From the NCBI GenBank assembly GCA_949318235.1, contig OX439131.1, positions 24,071,903 to 24,135,902 of the forward strand: 64,000 bases of DNA. Direction: 5' to 3'. Positions 51,430-62,800 of the stretch are shown here, piece by piece (the first letter of the stretch is position 1; each line of letters opens with the position of its first letter). The notes below the pieces were generated by a model. The model worked only from the letters and a program-made list of their open reading frames with translations. It was not told where the DNA came from and searched no databases. The position numbers and the translations under genes are program-made. The DNA is from Ecdyonurus torrentis. Its lineage: Eukaryota; Arthropoda; Insecta; Ephemeroptera; Heptageniidae.

Positions 51430-51625
51430 GTAATACAATAAAAACTCGATTTTATGAAGTTTAATTTTACGAATTTCTTGATATTAAGAAGTCATTGAGA
51501 AGTCGTTTTTAAGGGCCTAGCCATTGAGTTGCATAGGCGTTTCAATGTTAATAAACTCGATTTTATGAAGTGGTCATTTTTTGGGTCCCTTGCTACTTCA
51601 TTAAATCGAGTTTTAACTGTAAATA
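51430..51625. mobile_element. pogo/Tigger-like MITE
   Basis: Left end ATAAAAACTCGATTTTATGAA, right end TTCATTAAATCGAGTTTTAA, flanked by TA-containing sequence. A second AAACTCGATTTTATGAAGT lies inside at about 51552. The AACTCGATT-type terminus is known from pogo/Tigger relatives. No transposase. Confidence 0.5.
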
Positions 51626-51669
51626 TTTCTAGAAATAAAATTACACAGATTTTTGATAAGAGAAGCAAT

Positions 51670-51675
51670 TTTATT
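51670..51675 (-). terminator. RpL36 polyadenylation signal
   Basis: AATAAA on the - strand, 28 bases after the stop codon, giving the very short 3' UTR usual for ribosomal-protein mRNAs. Confidence 0.75.
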
Positions 51676-51703
51676 TGTATATGATGGAAACTTAAAATAC
51701 ATC

Positions 51704-51784
51704 TCACTTGTGGGCCTTCCTCATCTGGGTCAGAATGTTGCTGAGCTCTTCACGCTTCCTCTTGCCACGGATGTGAGTGCCCAA
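51704..51784 (-). CDS. RpL36: RpL36 coding exon 3 (residues 92-117)
   Basis: Acceptor TTTGCAG. Encodes [16 protein letters not shown], then [10 protein letters not shown] and TGA. Confidence 0.96.
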   Translation of the reverse strand: MGTHIRGKRKREELSNILTQMRKAHK

Positions 51785-54700
51785 CTGCAAACACAAAATG
51801 TCATATTAAAATATGCATGAACTGAAGAACTTCACAGAAATTGGTAACCCATGAAGTAATTTTCCACAATAATGTGTGTAACCAGCTGGAGATTATGATT
51901 GCATAGTTTACACAAATATTTAGCCTACCCATAACAAGAAAGAAGAGGTTTTCAACCAGATATACTTTTTTTTCTTTTTTTTTTTCCTTCAGTTTCTAGA
52001 TATCAAATCAATGCAAAATTTTGGCATGTTTTCAGTTAATCAATAATAAATAAAAGGATAGAATTACCAGCAAGAGCCTTACCACAGTAGGAGAGGTCAA
52101 AGTCTTGCATGGCACAGTGCTTTGCTATAAAAAAAAAATCATTTCAGAACTGTTCATTCATAAATGAGCTTTTTTATAACAAAACACATGAGACTTTTGC
52201 CTATCCATAGAATTTCTATCCTTTTTTTTATTATTGATCCTAACCGCGATTTTTTTTTCTTAAATTGCTTTCAGTTAATATAAGCTAATATTTATAAAAT
52301 TTCATCCTCGTCACTTTACAATAAGTTGCAATGAAGTGCTTACATCTGGTTCCGACCATTTTCTTTCTAGTTTTTAGGGGGCAGTAAAAACATGTTTAGT
52401 TGGCAATATAGTAAATATTTATGTAAACTGTGTTATCAAGATCTTTGCGCACCCACCCACATACATCATCAGTTATCACTGTAAGGTGCTTGCTAGTGTT
52501 CCAATGCTTTCCTTGACAACTTAAAAGTCCTTGTTTAATGTGTTCTTGGGACTAACTACAGTTTTAGGACAACTTGTTTCTTTATTATTTTCTTTGCAGG
52601 GTATTAAAAATTGCAACACAGGCACCTTTTGAAAATTCTCTCAAACCTGCTGCATTTTATAGCACTGTATTATTAAACAATGATTTATAATACTATTATT
52701 AGTATGAAGCTATATTTGTCTAACTTGATTAAAAACACTCCTAGAGGCTATTTATTATAAATTTAATCCACATTTAAATAATGTTAAAAAAATAATAATA
52801 ATAAAAACACACCCACAATATTTGTGTGCTTTATTCTCCAAGTCATCAGACAAGTTTAATTTAATTTCACTTCAAAACTCCCCTTGCCTTTCTCCCTTAA
52901 TAAACAGGCTCCTTTTTTAAAATGTGAGTGGCAAGCTCATTATTGACTAGGCCCACACAGTGGTAAGTATTACTTAAATAATTAAAATAATAATACCTTC
53001 TTATAAGTAATAAAGAAAATAATAGAAATACTAGCAAGCGCCTTACCACAGAAGCAGTTCTATGGAGAGGTTGAGGTCTTGAATGGCAGAGTAATAGCCA
53101 TAATGTTTATATAACCAAGAGCTTTTGTCATTGTAATGACATTATTAATCAAAGAAGAGATTTACTTGAGCATAAAATCACAGAATGGTGCATAGTCTTT
53201 TACAAGACTCTGTACCACATGAGAACTCAACCTGGCAATAGAACTTTAACAGTGGTAAGGCCCTTGCTGGTATTTCTATCTATTTTCTATCCTTTTTAAA
53301 CTCATCTTCTTCCCCCCCCCCCCCCCCCCCCCCCCTTCCTGAAATTGACTACTCACTAATAACTAAGTTCTATCAAGTCACCTAAATACACACTAAATAC
53401 AAATAATGATCTGCTGAAACACCTGATTTGTGCTTGTTTATCTCTTCTTCACACCTCAATCAATTTAAGGAAAAAACCATCTCGGTTAGGATCAATGATA
53501 AAGAAAAGGATAGAAAAACCAGCAAGGGCCTTACCACAGTAGAAGTTCTATGGAGAGGTCGAGGTCTTGCATGGCACAGTATAATGTTATAAAAGTTTCT
53601 TTATAACTTGAGAGCTTTCGTCATATGATAATGACATTATCAATCATGCAATGATATTATCAATCAATGCACACTGCTCAGTGATGTGCTCAAGTAATTT
53701 TCTCTTTTGATTGATAATGTCATTATCATATGACGAAAGCTCTCAAGTTATAAAGAAACTTTTATAACATTATACTGTGCCATGCAAGACCTCGACCTCT
53801 CCATAGAACTTCTACTGTGGTAAGGCCCTTGCTGGTTTTTCTATCCTTTTCTTCTTCTTCACACCTGTTCGTTTTTTACATAAAAAAAGCAGTGCTTTTA
53901 TTAGCATTCCTTTTAATAAATAAATTGATTTTACTCAAAGCTAACTAAGGTAGTTCCTGTAACTAAATTAAATGTCAATGAGAAAGATTAGACTACTGTA
54001 CTAATTGAAAGTAAATTTAATTTTTTAGGGGGGGGGGGGGGGTAACACACAGCTCTTGCCAATCTTCTCGTGTCAAGATGAAGCTACTACACTTAACAAA
54101 TTTCCGAAGAATGAATGATCTACACTTTATAAATTTGTAGCTACCTGGAGCTACACCTACCTGTTTTATATAGCAGAAGCTCCAGGTAGCCGCGAATTTG
54201 TAAAGTGTAGATCGTTCATTCATTGGAAATTTGTAAAGTGTAGAAGCTTCATCTTGACGCAAAAAGATCGAGGTGCAAATGAAACTTTTTTTTTTTTTTT
54301 TTTTTTTTATATATATTATATAGTTAATAGTGGCAGCTATATGGGCCATTAGTATCAAAACTATGTACTATTATAGCACTAACATGTCCTTTCTCTTTCT
54401 ATTTAATTGTTGCATTGACAAAAAATATATACATATATTGCAGTTAATATTGGTTGATTTGTTGCAGCTTATTCTTACTTGATTAATACCACTAATTAAC
54501 ACGAAAGCCAAATCCTTTCAATACCACTAATGTTTGTAAATGTAATGAAAATAATAGGTAATAATAGGCGGGCAAACTTAGTTGACAATAAGCATTTAAG
54601 TGCCACTAAAAACTGGATGGTAGCTAAAGCTAAATGATGAAATCTATGATAAGTCGTCTGATTCGTAATTTTAAAACTTATAAAACTGAGTGCCTGACTG

Positions 54701-56295
54701 GGCTGCGGCAATTTATACCCGCGGCCGTGTGTCATCAGTGAGGCGCGGAAAATTCCAGACGCGCGCGCACTGTTCAAACTTCAAACCGCCAAACCAAGTT
54801 GCAAGCCAGGGATAAAAAGTAAAAGATGAGAAATAGCGGGATAAAATAGAGGGTTAAAGATTAAAGATGGAAAACACATAAGAAGGAAAAGGAAAAATAA
54901 GCGAACTTTGCGCTGGATATAAAACTATTGCTGGATTATAAAACTGAATTGTTGAAATAAATTTGTTAAAGAGCCTCTCACACATAAATTTACATTCTTT
55001 CCTATTGCACAATGTAAAGCAGCTGCAGAATTGAAACAAACACTATAAATAATTTAAAATTGCAGTGACAAAGTAATGAAAATCAGAACTCACCCTTCTC
55101 TTCAGGAACTTGAGCGCTCTCTTATCCTTAGAGACCTTCAACAATTCCATTGCCCTCTTTTCATATGGTGCGTGTCCACAAACCTCTCTGATGAGGTCCC
55201 GGCAGAATTTGGTGTGTTTGGTTTGACGCTGCAACAAAAAAGTAAATACCATTATAGTTTTAATCAGTCACTGCAATGAATGAAAAGGATGAATGTGAAT
55301 GTATTATAATAAAGATAATCTTGCAAGTCTGTAAGGACTGATATAGGCACCCTTTTCTTGGAGTCTTGTGCCAAAAGCTATCTAATATGTTGATCTTTGT
55401 GCTAGCAAAATCATTCAAAGAAAGATGTTTTTTCGTTTCAATCTTTCTTTTAAATTTATCATGCCTAATGGCTATCACTTAATTTTTTAAGGATCTCAAT
55501 TTATTTATTATTATAATAATGGCATTATTGTGTTGTCTTATTAATATAAAAGCCTTAATACAATGTGCGTACACGATTGGATAATGTATAGTTAACATCA
55601 AAGATGATTCTTCTTTGTGAAGAAAAAGGCGAGTTAAGTGTTTTGTTGTCAGGTCACAACACACCTGCACAGTTTTTGTTTCATTTTGTGCAGGTGTTTT
55701 GCGAGCTGGCAGAAATTCCCAAGTATTCTAGCCCCATAAGAAATTTCTATAATTTTTTTTTCATTGTTGAGAGGTCACAATTGCTATTTTAATGCATGCT
55801 AGTTTAGTGAGTTTTCAACAATATAGAAATCATTTGGTCAGAGTACTTGGTATCTAGGGACTTTACTGGCAACAAAGCACATAACTCAACTCACTGTTTA
55901 GCTTTTTTCTTTACAAAGCAGCATCACCTTTGATGTTAACTTAAAGTTGTCCGATTAAGAGAGTTCGAATAATAAAAAAGTAACCATCCATCTCTAGTCC
56001 CAATTTACTATTTAAATTAGAGAATTTTCGCGTTTTATTAATTTTCAATTCAACGTGCTCTAATCTCTACCAACTATTTTCTAATTATTATTTTTTTAAA
56101 CGTCGCGATGGTTTTTTCCTATATATTACATTTAAATTTGATGTTATTTTACCGCGTTCTAAATTGCAACGCTGTTTATGATATCAATGATATATATTTT
56201 CAAACTATTGTAGTAGTATTTTTAATGTCCAACAGAAAACAGAAGTCACCTGTGACTAGCTCAGGTAGACAGTCCGTCTAGAGAGAAGCTCGCTT

Positions 56296-56334
<39 letters not shown>

Positions 56335-56941
56335 CATCAAACACATAAATAATAAAGTGTTAAATAAATAAATATATATAATTGTAAATATTTACTAATA
56401 TATTTTAAATTTTTAAAAAATATATATTTCACATCATGTTTGTAATGATGACAATTTGGTAAGCAAATATCTATATTAAAGCATAAAATAAAAATAGTTT
56501 TTGGAAGGTTGCTAAAGCAGCGAGAGAGAGAGAGAGAGAGAGCTTCTCTCCAGACGGACTGTCTACCTGAGCTAGTCACAGGTGACTTCTGTTGGACATT
56601 TAGCAAACTACTACAATAGTTTGAAAATATATCGATGCTTACCCGTCGAAGTGAACGTACTACACTTTACAAATTTGGGGAAAAATGAACGATCTGCGTT
56701 TGGCGCTTCTACGCGTTTTAACATGAGAACTAGATGGGGGAACTTGGAATTTGTAAAGTGTAGAACGTTCATTTTTCCCCAGATTTGTAAAGTGTAGTAC
56801 GTTCACTTCGACGGGTAAGCATCGATATATCATTTATATCATAAACAGCGTTACAATTTAGAATGCGGTAAAATAACATTGAATTTAAATGGTTACTTTT
56901 TATTATTCGGACTCAATCAATCAATTCAATCAATTCTAACT

Positions 56942-56974
<33 letters not shown>

Positions 56975-57427
56975 CTTATTTCATGACACTCTCATTCTTA
57001 ATGCTAAAAAACTACTGCAATTCTTTATTTATCAATAAAGTCAATATTAGTCAAGATGGTAACTAAAAACTCTATGTTAGTATTTTAATCTAATTATGTA
57101 CTACACAAATTAACATATTATGTTATTATATTTATTATATATTTGTATGTAAGAAAAATGTACACATGTTTTTGTGTTTAATAAACAAATAAAAAAAATA
57201 TATATTAATATTAGCTCGGTGTACTGAGAAGGTCTTTAGTGGTAGTCTTATTTTCACCAGCTAAAACGTGCAAATAATAACTTTCTTACCCCCTTTGTTC
57301 TTGAGGGACGAACTTTCATCTTCTTATCTGTTGACTTCTTACTGCCCCAAACAATCTTGGTGGTCTTGTGGCCCTTGTTGAGGCCCACAGCCATTTCATA
57401 ACGAGGCTTCTTAACTTTAGGGGCCAT
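51704..57427 (-). CDS. RpL36: ribosomal protein L36 (eL36), complete
   Basis: Seen: three - strand coding exons (57290-57427, 55094-55228, 51704-51784), all phase 0, give 117 residues. Conserved blocks are [56 protein letters not shown] and [15 protein letters not shown]. Known: a component of the large cytosolic ribosomal subunit; vertebrate L36 has 105 residues and fly L36 about 115, so this length fits an arthropod. The ATG has a good context (CACCGCCATGG). The two coding introns (3.3 and 2.1 kb) are filled with foldback elements. The gene is head-to-head with SCAPER. Confidence 0.96.
52052..52228. mobile_element. family C palindromic element, shortened copy
   Basis: Left end AAAAGGATAGAATTACCAGC, AGAGCCTTACCACAGTAGGA, TCTTGCATGGCACAGTG. 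Right end CATAGAATTTCTATCCTTTT. Internal part missing compared with 53501-53853. Confidence 0.65.
53012..53296. mobile_element. family C palindromic element, diverged copy
   Basis: Left arm TAGCAAGCGCCTTACCACAG and TTCTATGGAGAGGTTGAGG; right arm CAGTGGTAAGGCCCTTGCTG. The inner region is in opposite orientation to that of 53501-53853, as expected if the hairpin loop flipped. Confidence 0.7.
53312..53335. repeat. poly-C run (24 bases)
   Basis: Uninterrupted C24, G24 on the transcribed RpL36 strand. Capable of G-quadruplex formation. Confidence 0.95.
53501..53853. mobile_element. family C palindromic element with perfect 146-base arms
   Basis: 53501-53646 and 53708-53853 are exact inverted copies as far as could be read base by base; the spacer is 61 bases. 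Ends AAGAAAAGGATAGAAAAACC and its complement. No coding capacity. Confidence 0.9.
54061..54275. mobile_element. type II foldback element in RpL36 intron 2
   Basis: Arms TGTCAAGATGAAGCTACTAC, CGAAGAATGAATGATCTACA and their inverted copies. The spacer with CCTGTTTTATATAGCAGAAG is the inverted form of the spacer in 33117-33337. The ATCGAT ends are mutated (CAATCTTC and AGATCGAGG). Confidence 0.82.
55094..55228 (-). CDS. RpL36: RpL36 coding exon 2 (residues 47-91)
   Basis: Acceptor GTTGCAG, donor GTGAGT. 45 codons covering the most conserved centre of the protein. Confidence 0.96.
55989..56126. repeat. dispersed repeat R inserted in the left arm
   Basis: CTAGTCCCAATTTACTATTT through GCTCTAATCTCTACCAACTA repeats, with few differences, at 7567-7672 in an SRSF6-like intron. 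Its absence from the opposite arm shows it is a later insertion. Confidence 0.75.
56631..56826. mobile_element. type II foldback element, intact 196-base copy
   Basis: Begins ATCGATGCTTACCCGTCGAA and ends TTCGACGGGTAAGCATCGAT, almost perfect inverted repeats. Arms contain TACACTTTACAAATTTGGGG and AAAAATGAACGAT modules; the spacer is CGCTTCTACGCGTTTTAACA. The best-preserved member of the family here. Confidence 0.9.
57071..57200 (+). mobile_element. dispersed retroelement 3' fragment
   Basis: TATGTAAGAAAAATGTACAC, TTTTTGTGTTTAATAAACAA and an A-rich end are repeated at 59335-59463. Resembles the tail of a non-LTR retroelement; related in design to family L. Confidence 0.6.
57290..57427 (-). 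CDS. RpL36: RpL36 coding exon 1 (residues 1-46)
   Basis: ATG at 57425-57427, eleven bases after an acceptor TTTTCCAG at 57439-57440 (so the exon begins at 57438 with 5' UTR). Donor GTAAGA. The N-terminal [11 protein letters not shown] is longer than in vertebrates. Confidence 0.95.
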
Positions 57428-57438
57428 GGCGGTGAAAA

Positions 57439-58861
57439 CTGGAAAATAATCTTTATTGAAATAAAATTCATACACACAGATATTATGCCTACATATATTA
57501 AAGGCCTATTTAAAATAAACTGCTCAAAAGAAAGGGGGCAAATGATCAAACCAGATACAAAACTCTATTGTGACTTTAGATTGAATGTATGCCATGCTAT
57601 ATGTAAAGCAAAACGAATGATGAAAGACTTGATTTTATTATTATTTTTCCAGGCTACCATATCCTGCTTTCAATGCAAATAGAAACAAAGTCTCTAAACC
57701 TTGGAAAGGAGACAAATAAAATATATATACAGCAGTAAATCGCATGAGCACAATTTAAGACACACTATTAAATGATGTAGAGGGATGTTACATTATAACT
57801 GATGCAATAAGAATATGCAGCAGCCGCAGCAGCTTTGGAAGGTGAGTATTAATGATATCTATTTTCACATAAGCAGAAGTATGCATATTATCCAAATCCA
57901 AATGAAACTGCTAAATACCCGTTTGTAAAATATGCTCATTAAGCCTATTGTAAGGCAGCTTTATCATTTAGATTCGATGCACACTTTGTCATATGATATG
58001 TACACATAAAATTTTAATCCTTTGCTTTAGAGTAAAGGCAAAGAATAAAATTTTCTACGAGTCTGTTATATGCATTAATGTATGTAATACATATAATGCA
58101 CACGTACTGTATACTGTATGTATTTAAACTTTAAGTGACGATATACCCCTGTGCCTTTAATTTTACATACCACTGGCTAACTTCCAGTCACCTGTTTAAT
58201 TCAGGTAGAGCTAACGTCCCTATAATATACCTATTTTCTAGGGATCTTAGGTAGGGCCCTACCTTACATAATGTACATACAATGTTAAAAGAGAGTGGGC
58301 ATCTTAAATAAATACGGCTATGTAATCTGGCAAAAAAGGGTATGTAATACATAGTTGAAGGCTGTACCGCTGTATTTTTCAAGGTGCAACCTTTAGTTTA
58401 TAGTATGACCTATGACACGGACCAAAATGCGTAGATGACGGTAGGTGTTTTGGTTCTGAACTATGTTTTGTACCGGTATGTATGCATATATAATATAAGT
58501 ACGAAAAGTTTGTTGTCAAACACAGAAGTTGAGACTGGTCAATACTATTAACGTGACATTTACCCCTATGAGCAATGTTATCAATAATAAGTTGTTATTT
58601 TATTGACAATATCAATAATATTATCTAAATTTAGCAAAATATGAATATTACAATCTTTGACAACGTGTAGTTTGTATAATAATGATCCCGGGTATTATTA
58701 GATGAATGTTTAGGTCCATCAATCTATACAAAAATTTCAAAAAATCATGAATTATATAGACAATGAATGTAACTAAAATAATTAGGAAATAATTTTTTCA
58801 ATTTTCAACCAAAAATCTCCTCGGATGGCTAAATTATTGGGAAATACAAAATACGACTTAC
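57439..58861 (-). other. RpL36 5' UTR intron
   Basis: 1.4-kb intron inferred from the acceptor at 57439-57440 and donor at 58856-58861. Nothing else recognised in it. Confidence 0.5.
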
Positions 58862-58880
58862 ATTTTTCGGCCGCCGAAAG
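58862..58880 (-). promoter_or_regulatory. RpL36: likely RpL36 first noncoding exon with TOP start
   Basis: On the - strand CTTTCGGCGGCCGAAAAAT is followed by the donor GTAAGTCG. A C followed by a pyrimidine run is the 5' TOP signature of ribosomal-protein mRNAs, and the donor pairs with the 5' UTR acceptor at 57439. TSS estimated near 58880. The GC-rich dyad CGGCCGCCG stands out in AT-rich DNA. Confidence 0.55.
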
Positions 58881-59670
58881 AAAACACTACACGCTTGCGA
58901 TAGATCGAAGTCGAGAATTTTATTTCGATTAATCGGTCATCCATATTGATTTTGATCAGCTGTTGAAATTGTCAAGCTTTGAAGGAAGTGTTAAATCTTG
59001 AATTTTGTTTTTTTCACATTATATTCTGTTGCTAGAGGGTTTTGTATGCAAGCGTTTTATAATTTTAAATAATAAGTTGTAGAATAATTTATATTAACAA
59101 ATGTTTGTCTTTCAAGAAGGCCACAAAAGTTCATCAAAAATGCAGATCGCACAATCACCATCAAACGTATTTTACAATTTATTGTAAAATATTAAAAACA
59201 TAAAAATTAATAGGGTAAGCATATACGTATCATAGATTTTGTAAATATTAAATAATTACATACATTTCTAATTATTTCATTTAAATTGAGCTATATTGTA
59301 CATACACAACGCATTTACAAAAAGAAAAAAAAAATCTATGCTAGTATTTTAATTATGTATGTATGTACTACACAAATTATCATATTATGTTATTATTTAT
59401 TATATATTTGTATGTAAGAAAAATGTACACATGTTTTTGTGTTTAATAAACAAATAAAAAAATATGTATGTAGATTGTAGAAAACAAGAAAGTCAGTCAC
59501 TGTGAACCCGATCAGTGCTGATTAGTTTCGACATTTGTCAATTTGAGAACAAGTATTTTAATATAAATGTACGTACCAAAGTAAAGCTTAAAATACCTTT
59601 GCATTACACATGTTATTTAAAAATAATGAGAAAAATATGGTGCCTAAATATTCATGTTATGTATGTACAG
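58881..59670. other. probable shared promoter region of RpL36 and SCAPER
   Basis: Divergent genes with starts under 0.8 kb apart. A donor-like GGGTAAGC at about 59213 could end a noncoding SCAPER first exon. A retroelement fragment occupies 59335-59463. Confidence 0.4.
59335..59463 (+). mobile_element. second copy of the 57071 retroelement fragment
   Basis: About 130 bases closely matching 57071-57200, same strand, ending in AAACAAATAAAAAAAT. It lies in the SCAPER 5' flank. Confidence 0.6.
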
Positions 59671-59806
59671 ATGGAGGAACTTCATTTGTTGGTGCAAGAG
59701 GAGGGTCGTGCATCAAAGCATGCAGCTTTCAGTGTACCTGTAGAGCCACTCCTGTCACCACAGTCTGATCCTGAGCATGGCTCAACACCACCATTTACAT
59801 TTACAG
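59671..59806 (+). CDS. SCAPER: SCAPER first recognised coding exon
   Basis: Acceptor TGTACAG directly before ATG; donor GTATAC. 45 codons plus one base. True initiator uncertain, because human SCAPER has about 17 residues before the aligned EEGR. Confidence 0.8.
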
Positions 59807-62800
59807 GTATACATAGTAATATTTATATGTTACCGTATGTACATACGTACACGCCACACAGACAAAATATGCCCTCGTAAAAAGTATATGATTCTACAAA
59901 AGTAAAAAATGCTCCTCATTTTTATTATTAATTGTCATTTATTTTAGGTAAGCCAACATTAAAAAAGCCACCAACAACTCCTCGTCAAGAGAATAAAAAA
60001 GATGATCTCAGAGCATCAACACGACCTAAGAGATTGTCTGAAAGTGCTGCTCAAGGCTCAAGATTGCGCTCGGCTTCCACTGGACGTGATAAAAGATCAG
60101 GTATTTACTTTGCTCTCTCTCTCTCTCTCTCATAAATAAACTTAAAAGCAGATATTTTATCCTTTAAAAAAATAATTAATGCAGCTTTAGTTATACAATT
60201 TATTCTGTTTTTGACTTATCTTATATATCTTGTCTTGTATGTTAACAGAACTTCAGCATTTTCATTGGTCCATTCTACGGGCTACTCTTGTGAGGACAAT
60301 GGAAGAAATATTTTTTCTCTGTGAACAGAGTGAAAGTATCGATAATTGCAAGGTATTCTCCTGCTCTTGATAAAACAATTCTGTTGCTCATGCTCTTTGC
60401 AACATGTTTTTGCTTACAGCTAATTTGTATTGAATTCAATAGCAATGTCAGTAGTATTTATAAAATGCAAACTATCCACATAATTTGATTAATATTTTGT
60501 CATAGGTAATGCTGTTAATGATGGAGAATTATGTTCGTGACTTTAAAAGCCTCATCCAATATTTTAATGTTAAATGGGGATATGAGAACAATTCTCCATC
60601 TGAGAGACCAACTTCAATAGCATGGGAAGTCAGGAGATCATCACCCAGTAAGGTATGTAATTGAACCATGCTCCTCAACTTTTTTTTTTTTTTTCACATA
60701 AGGTTATTTATTTATTATTATTTTATTTATTAAACACCAAGGTGTACTTATACAAATATATTTACATTGCACTCTATACGTCTACATTTTGGCATATTGA
60801 CTTAATGATAGGGTCCGAGATGGACAATGAAGTAAGTGGTACCTAGTACATAGGCCACCACATAACAAACATACACATTTATCATTACACTCGTGATATT
60901 CTTTAATCTGACATATTACATGGTGGAAACCATGCACCGCATAACGGGTGATAACATGCCTGTCTGTACAGTTTGGGCCTTTCCACCCATTAATATTAAA
61001 TGCAGGGGTATTATAGAAGGCCAGGCTGATATCTTCAGTTTTACTTAATCTATCCTTAACAAATCTATCCTTAATAATATTATTTATTTATTAAACACAA
61101 TGTGTGTACAACATACATCTAGACATTCAATAATTATGTAATACGTAGGCATATACATGTATCGGTCACATGTTTTTATTATTGCAATCAGCAAGCAGCG
61201 CTCATATGAAAGCATCTTAGTAAAGAAAGAAAAATCAAGTTACTACTGTACCTACTTTTTTTATGTATTTTTTGGTACAGTACATACAGTATAAGTCATA
61301 CTGTTATAACAACAAAAAAGAAACAAAAACAAAAGAACTAGAGTAATAAGCTAAATAATATACAGAGAAAGAGAAGGGGAAAAAATGAAAGACATTAAAG
61401 ACTATTAAGGGAGTAGGATACCGACCTTATATCTCAAAAACTAGAAGTGTTTTGAGTCTACATTCGGTGTTATTGTGTAGCTAATGGTCACACATAGCCG
61501 TGATAAAAATTTCATGATGTTTGACGGTCCCGAAAAAAAAGAAAAAATTATTAAAATTAGCATTGGGCCTTATGGGCTTAAAATTTCAAAACATCATATA
61601 AAATTAATTTGCACGGTGACCTCCCAAAATTTGTATGTATATTTGAAATTGTCTCAAGCTGAATTATCACTGTGCAAAATTTCAGATTTTTTTGACGAGA
61701 AAAGTTCGAGTCTAATGGCTGATGTCGGTCCCCTACTCCCTTAAAGTATTATAATTTTTTGTTACTTGGTAGGATATTAACTAAGAGCTGTTATTAGGGT
61801 TGTCAAGGGCTGTCATCTCTGATATTCAAATGTTTACTTCTACCTTTTAATTGGCATCTAAAATTCAGTGGTATCAAATAGCTATGATAAAAAACTCTGG
61901 GCCTGTGGCCATCAGATAAAGTATTATTTGCATGACATGCTCATTTCACGTCTGCTAACATCCATCAACGGGTATTGACAGAAACAGACAATTTCTGCAA
62001 TATAGTACTGCAATTTCCATTGTCCTCACAAGAGTAGCCCGTAGAATGGACTAATGAACCTCTCACAGAAGAAAGCGTACAGTGTATGCATGATTAATTA
62101 ATAATAATACAGTAGTTGAAAATAGCTAGTAAGAGTGTTGCAAATCAAATTTTAATAATGAATAAGAAGCCATCAGGAGATATATTATTATTTTTTTTTA
62201 TTGTATATAAAAGACACTAGTATCTAGAACAATTAGAGTACATTAAATTGAAAAATAATCATTGCTAAAATTCTTAAATTTGTATATTGTTAATTGGGAA
62301 AAGTGATCAAATTTCTAGTGTAAAATGTGCCAAATAAAATTTTAAAAATATTATAAAAAAAAATAATAAAACGCCTGCCCTGCTTGACTTCTCTGTGTGA
62401 TTCATGCTAGTTACATTTTTTTTTCCACAGGGAAAAAGTAAAACAGATCAGAGAAATTAGATGGTAAATTTTTTATATTGGCATAATTTGATTTTGTCAT
62501 AATATAAGCGTATTGACAATGGACATTAGCTTGTATCCATGGACAATGCCATGGTAGAGTGCCAGAAACAATTTACATTAAAAAAATAATTAAAAAAAAA
62601 AAAAAAAAAAAAAAACTATTTACATGGTATTGTGATGTTTGTTTGTTTGTTTTTTTTGTTTGTTTTTTTTTCCCCTAACATAATGTAAACTATCAGGAAA
62701 TATGTTAATTAAAGTTATTGTATCCTCACAAAGTCCCACTATTGCACCAAAAAACTGCAAGAGTTAAATAATAGGATGCACAGTGATCATAGTGCATGTT

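Larger units (their letters stand above)
51785..55093 (-). other. RpL36 intron 2
   Basis: Contains three copies of one palindromic family (52052-52228, 53012-53296, 53501-53853), a type II foldback (54061-54275), a C24 run and T/A tracts. No small nucleolar RNA was convincingly recognised. Confidence 0.75.
55961..56914. mobile_element. large palindromic element carrying two younger insertions
   Basis: Arms run inward from GAGTTCGAAT (55961) and outward to ATTCGGACTC (56914). Matching blocks: AATAAAAAAGTAACCAT, GTTATTTTACCGCGTTCTAA, AACGCTGTTTATGATATCA, TTTCAAACTATTGTAGTAGT, GACAGTCCGTCT. The left arm is broken by a 138-base repeat (about 55989-56126), the right arm by a type II foldback (56631-56826). 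The centre has (CT)n and (GA)n tracts. Confidence 0.82.
55229..57289 (-). other. RpL36 intron 1
   Basis: About half of it is the nested palindromic element 55961-56914. Also a family L fragment (57071-57200). The rest is AT-rich with nothing recognised. Confidence 0.75.

Noticed and set aside
59107..59160. ATG near 59141 as a SCAPER start
   Set aside because: The frame closes after 15 codons; at best it is an upstream frame in a 5' UTR.
61484..61744. 86-codon + strand frame
   Set aside because: Lies entirely within the TTAA-flanked MITE and has no transposase features.
62431..62470. Possible alternative terminal SCAPER exon after TTTCCACAG (reads GKSKTDQRN then stop)
   Set aside because: The acceptor is good, but there is no nearby poly(A) signal that stands out and no coding conservation; chance is likely.
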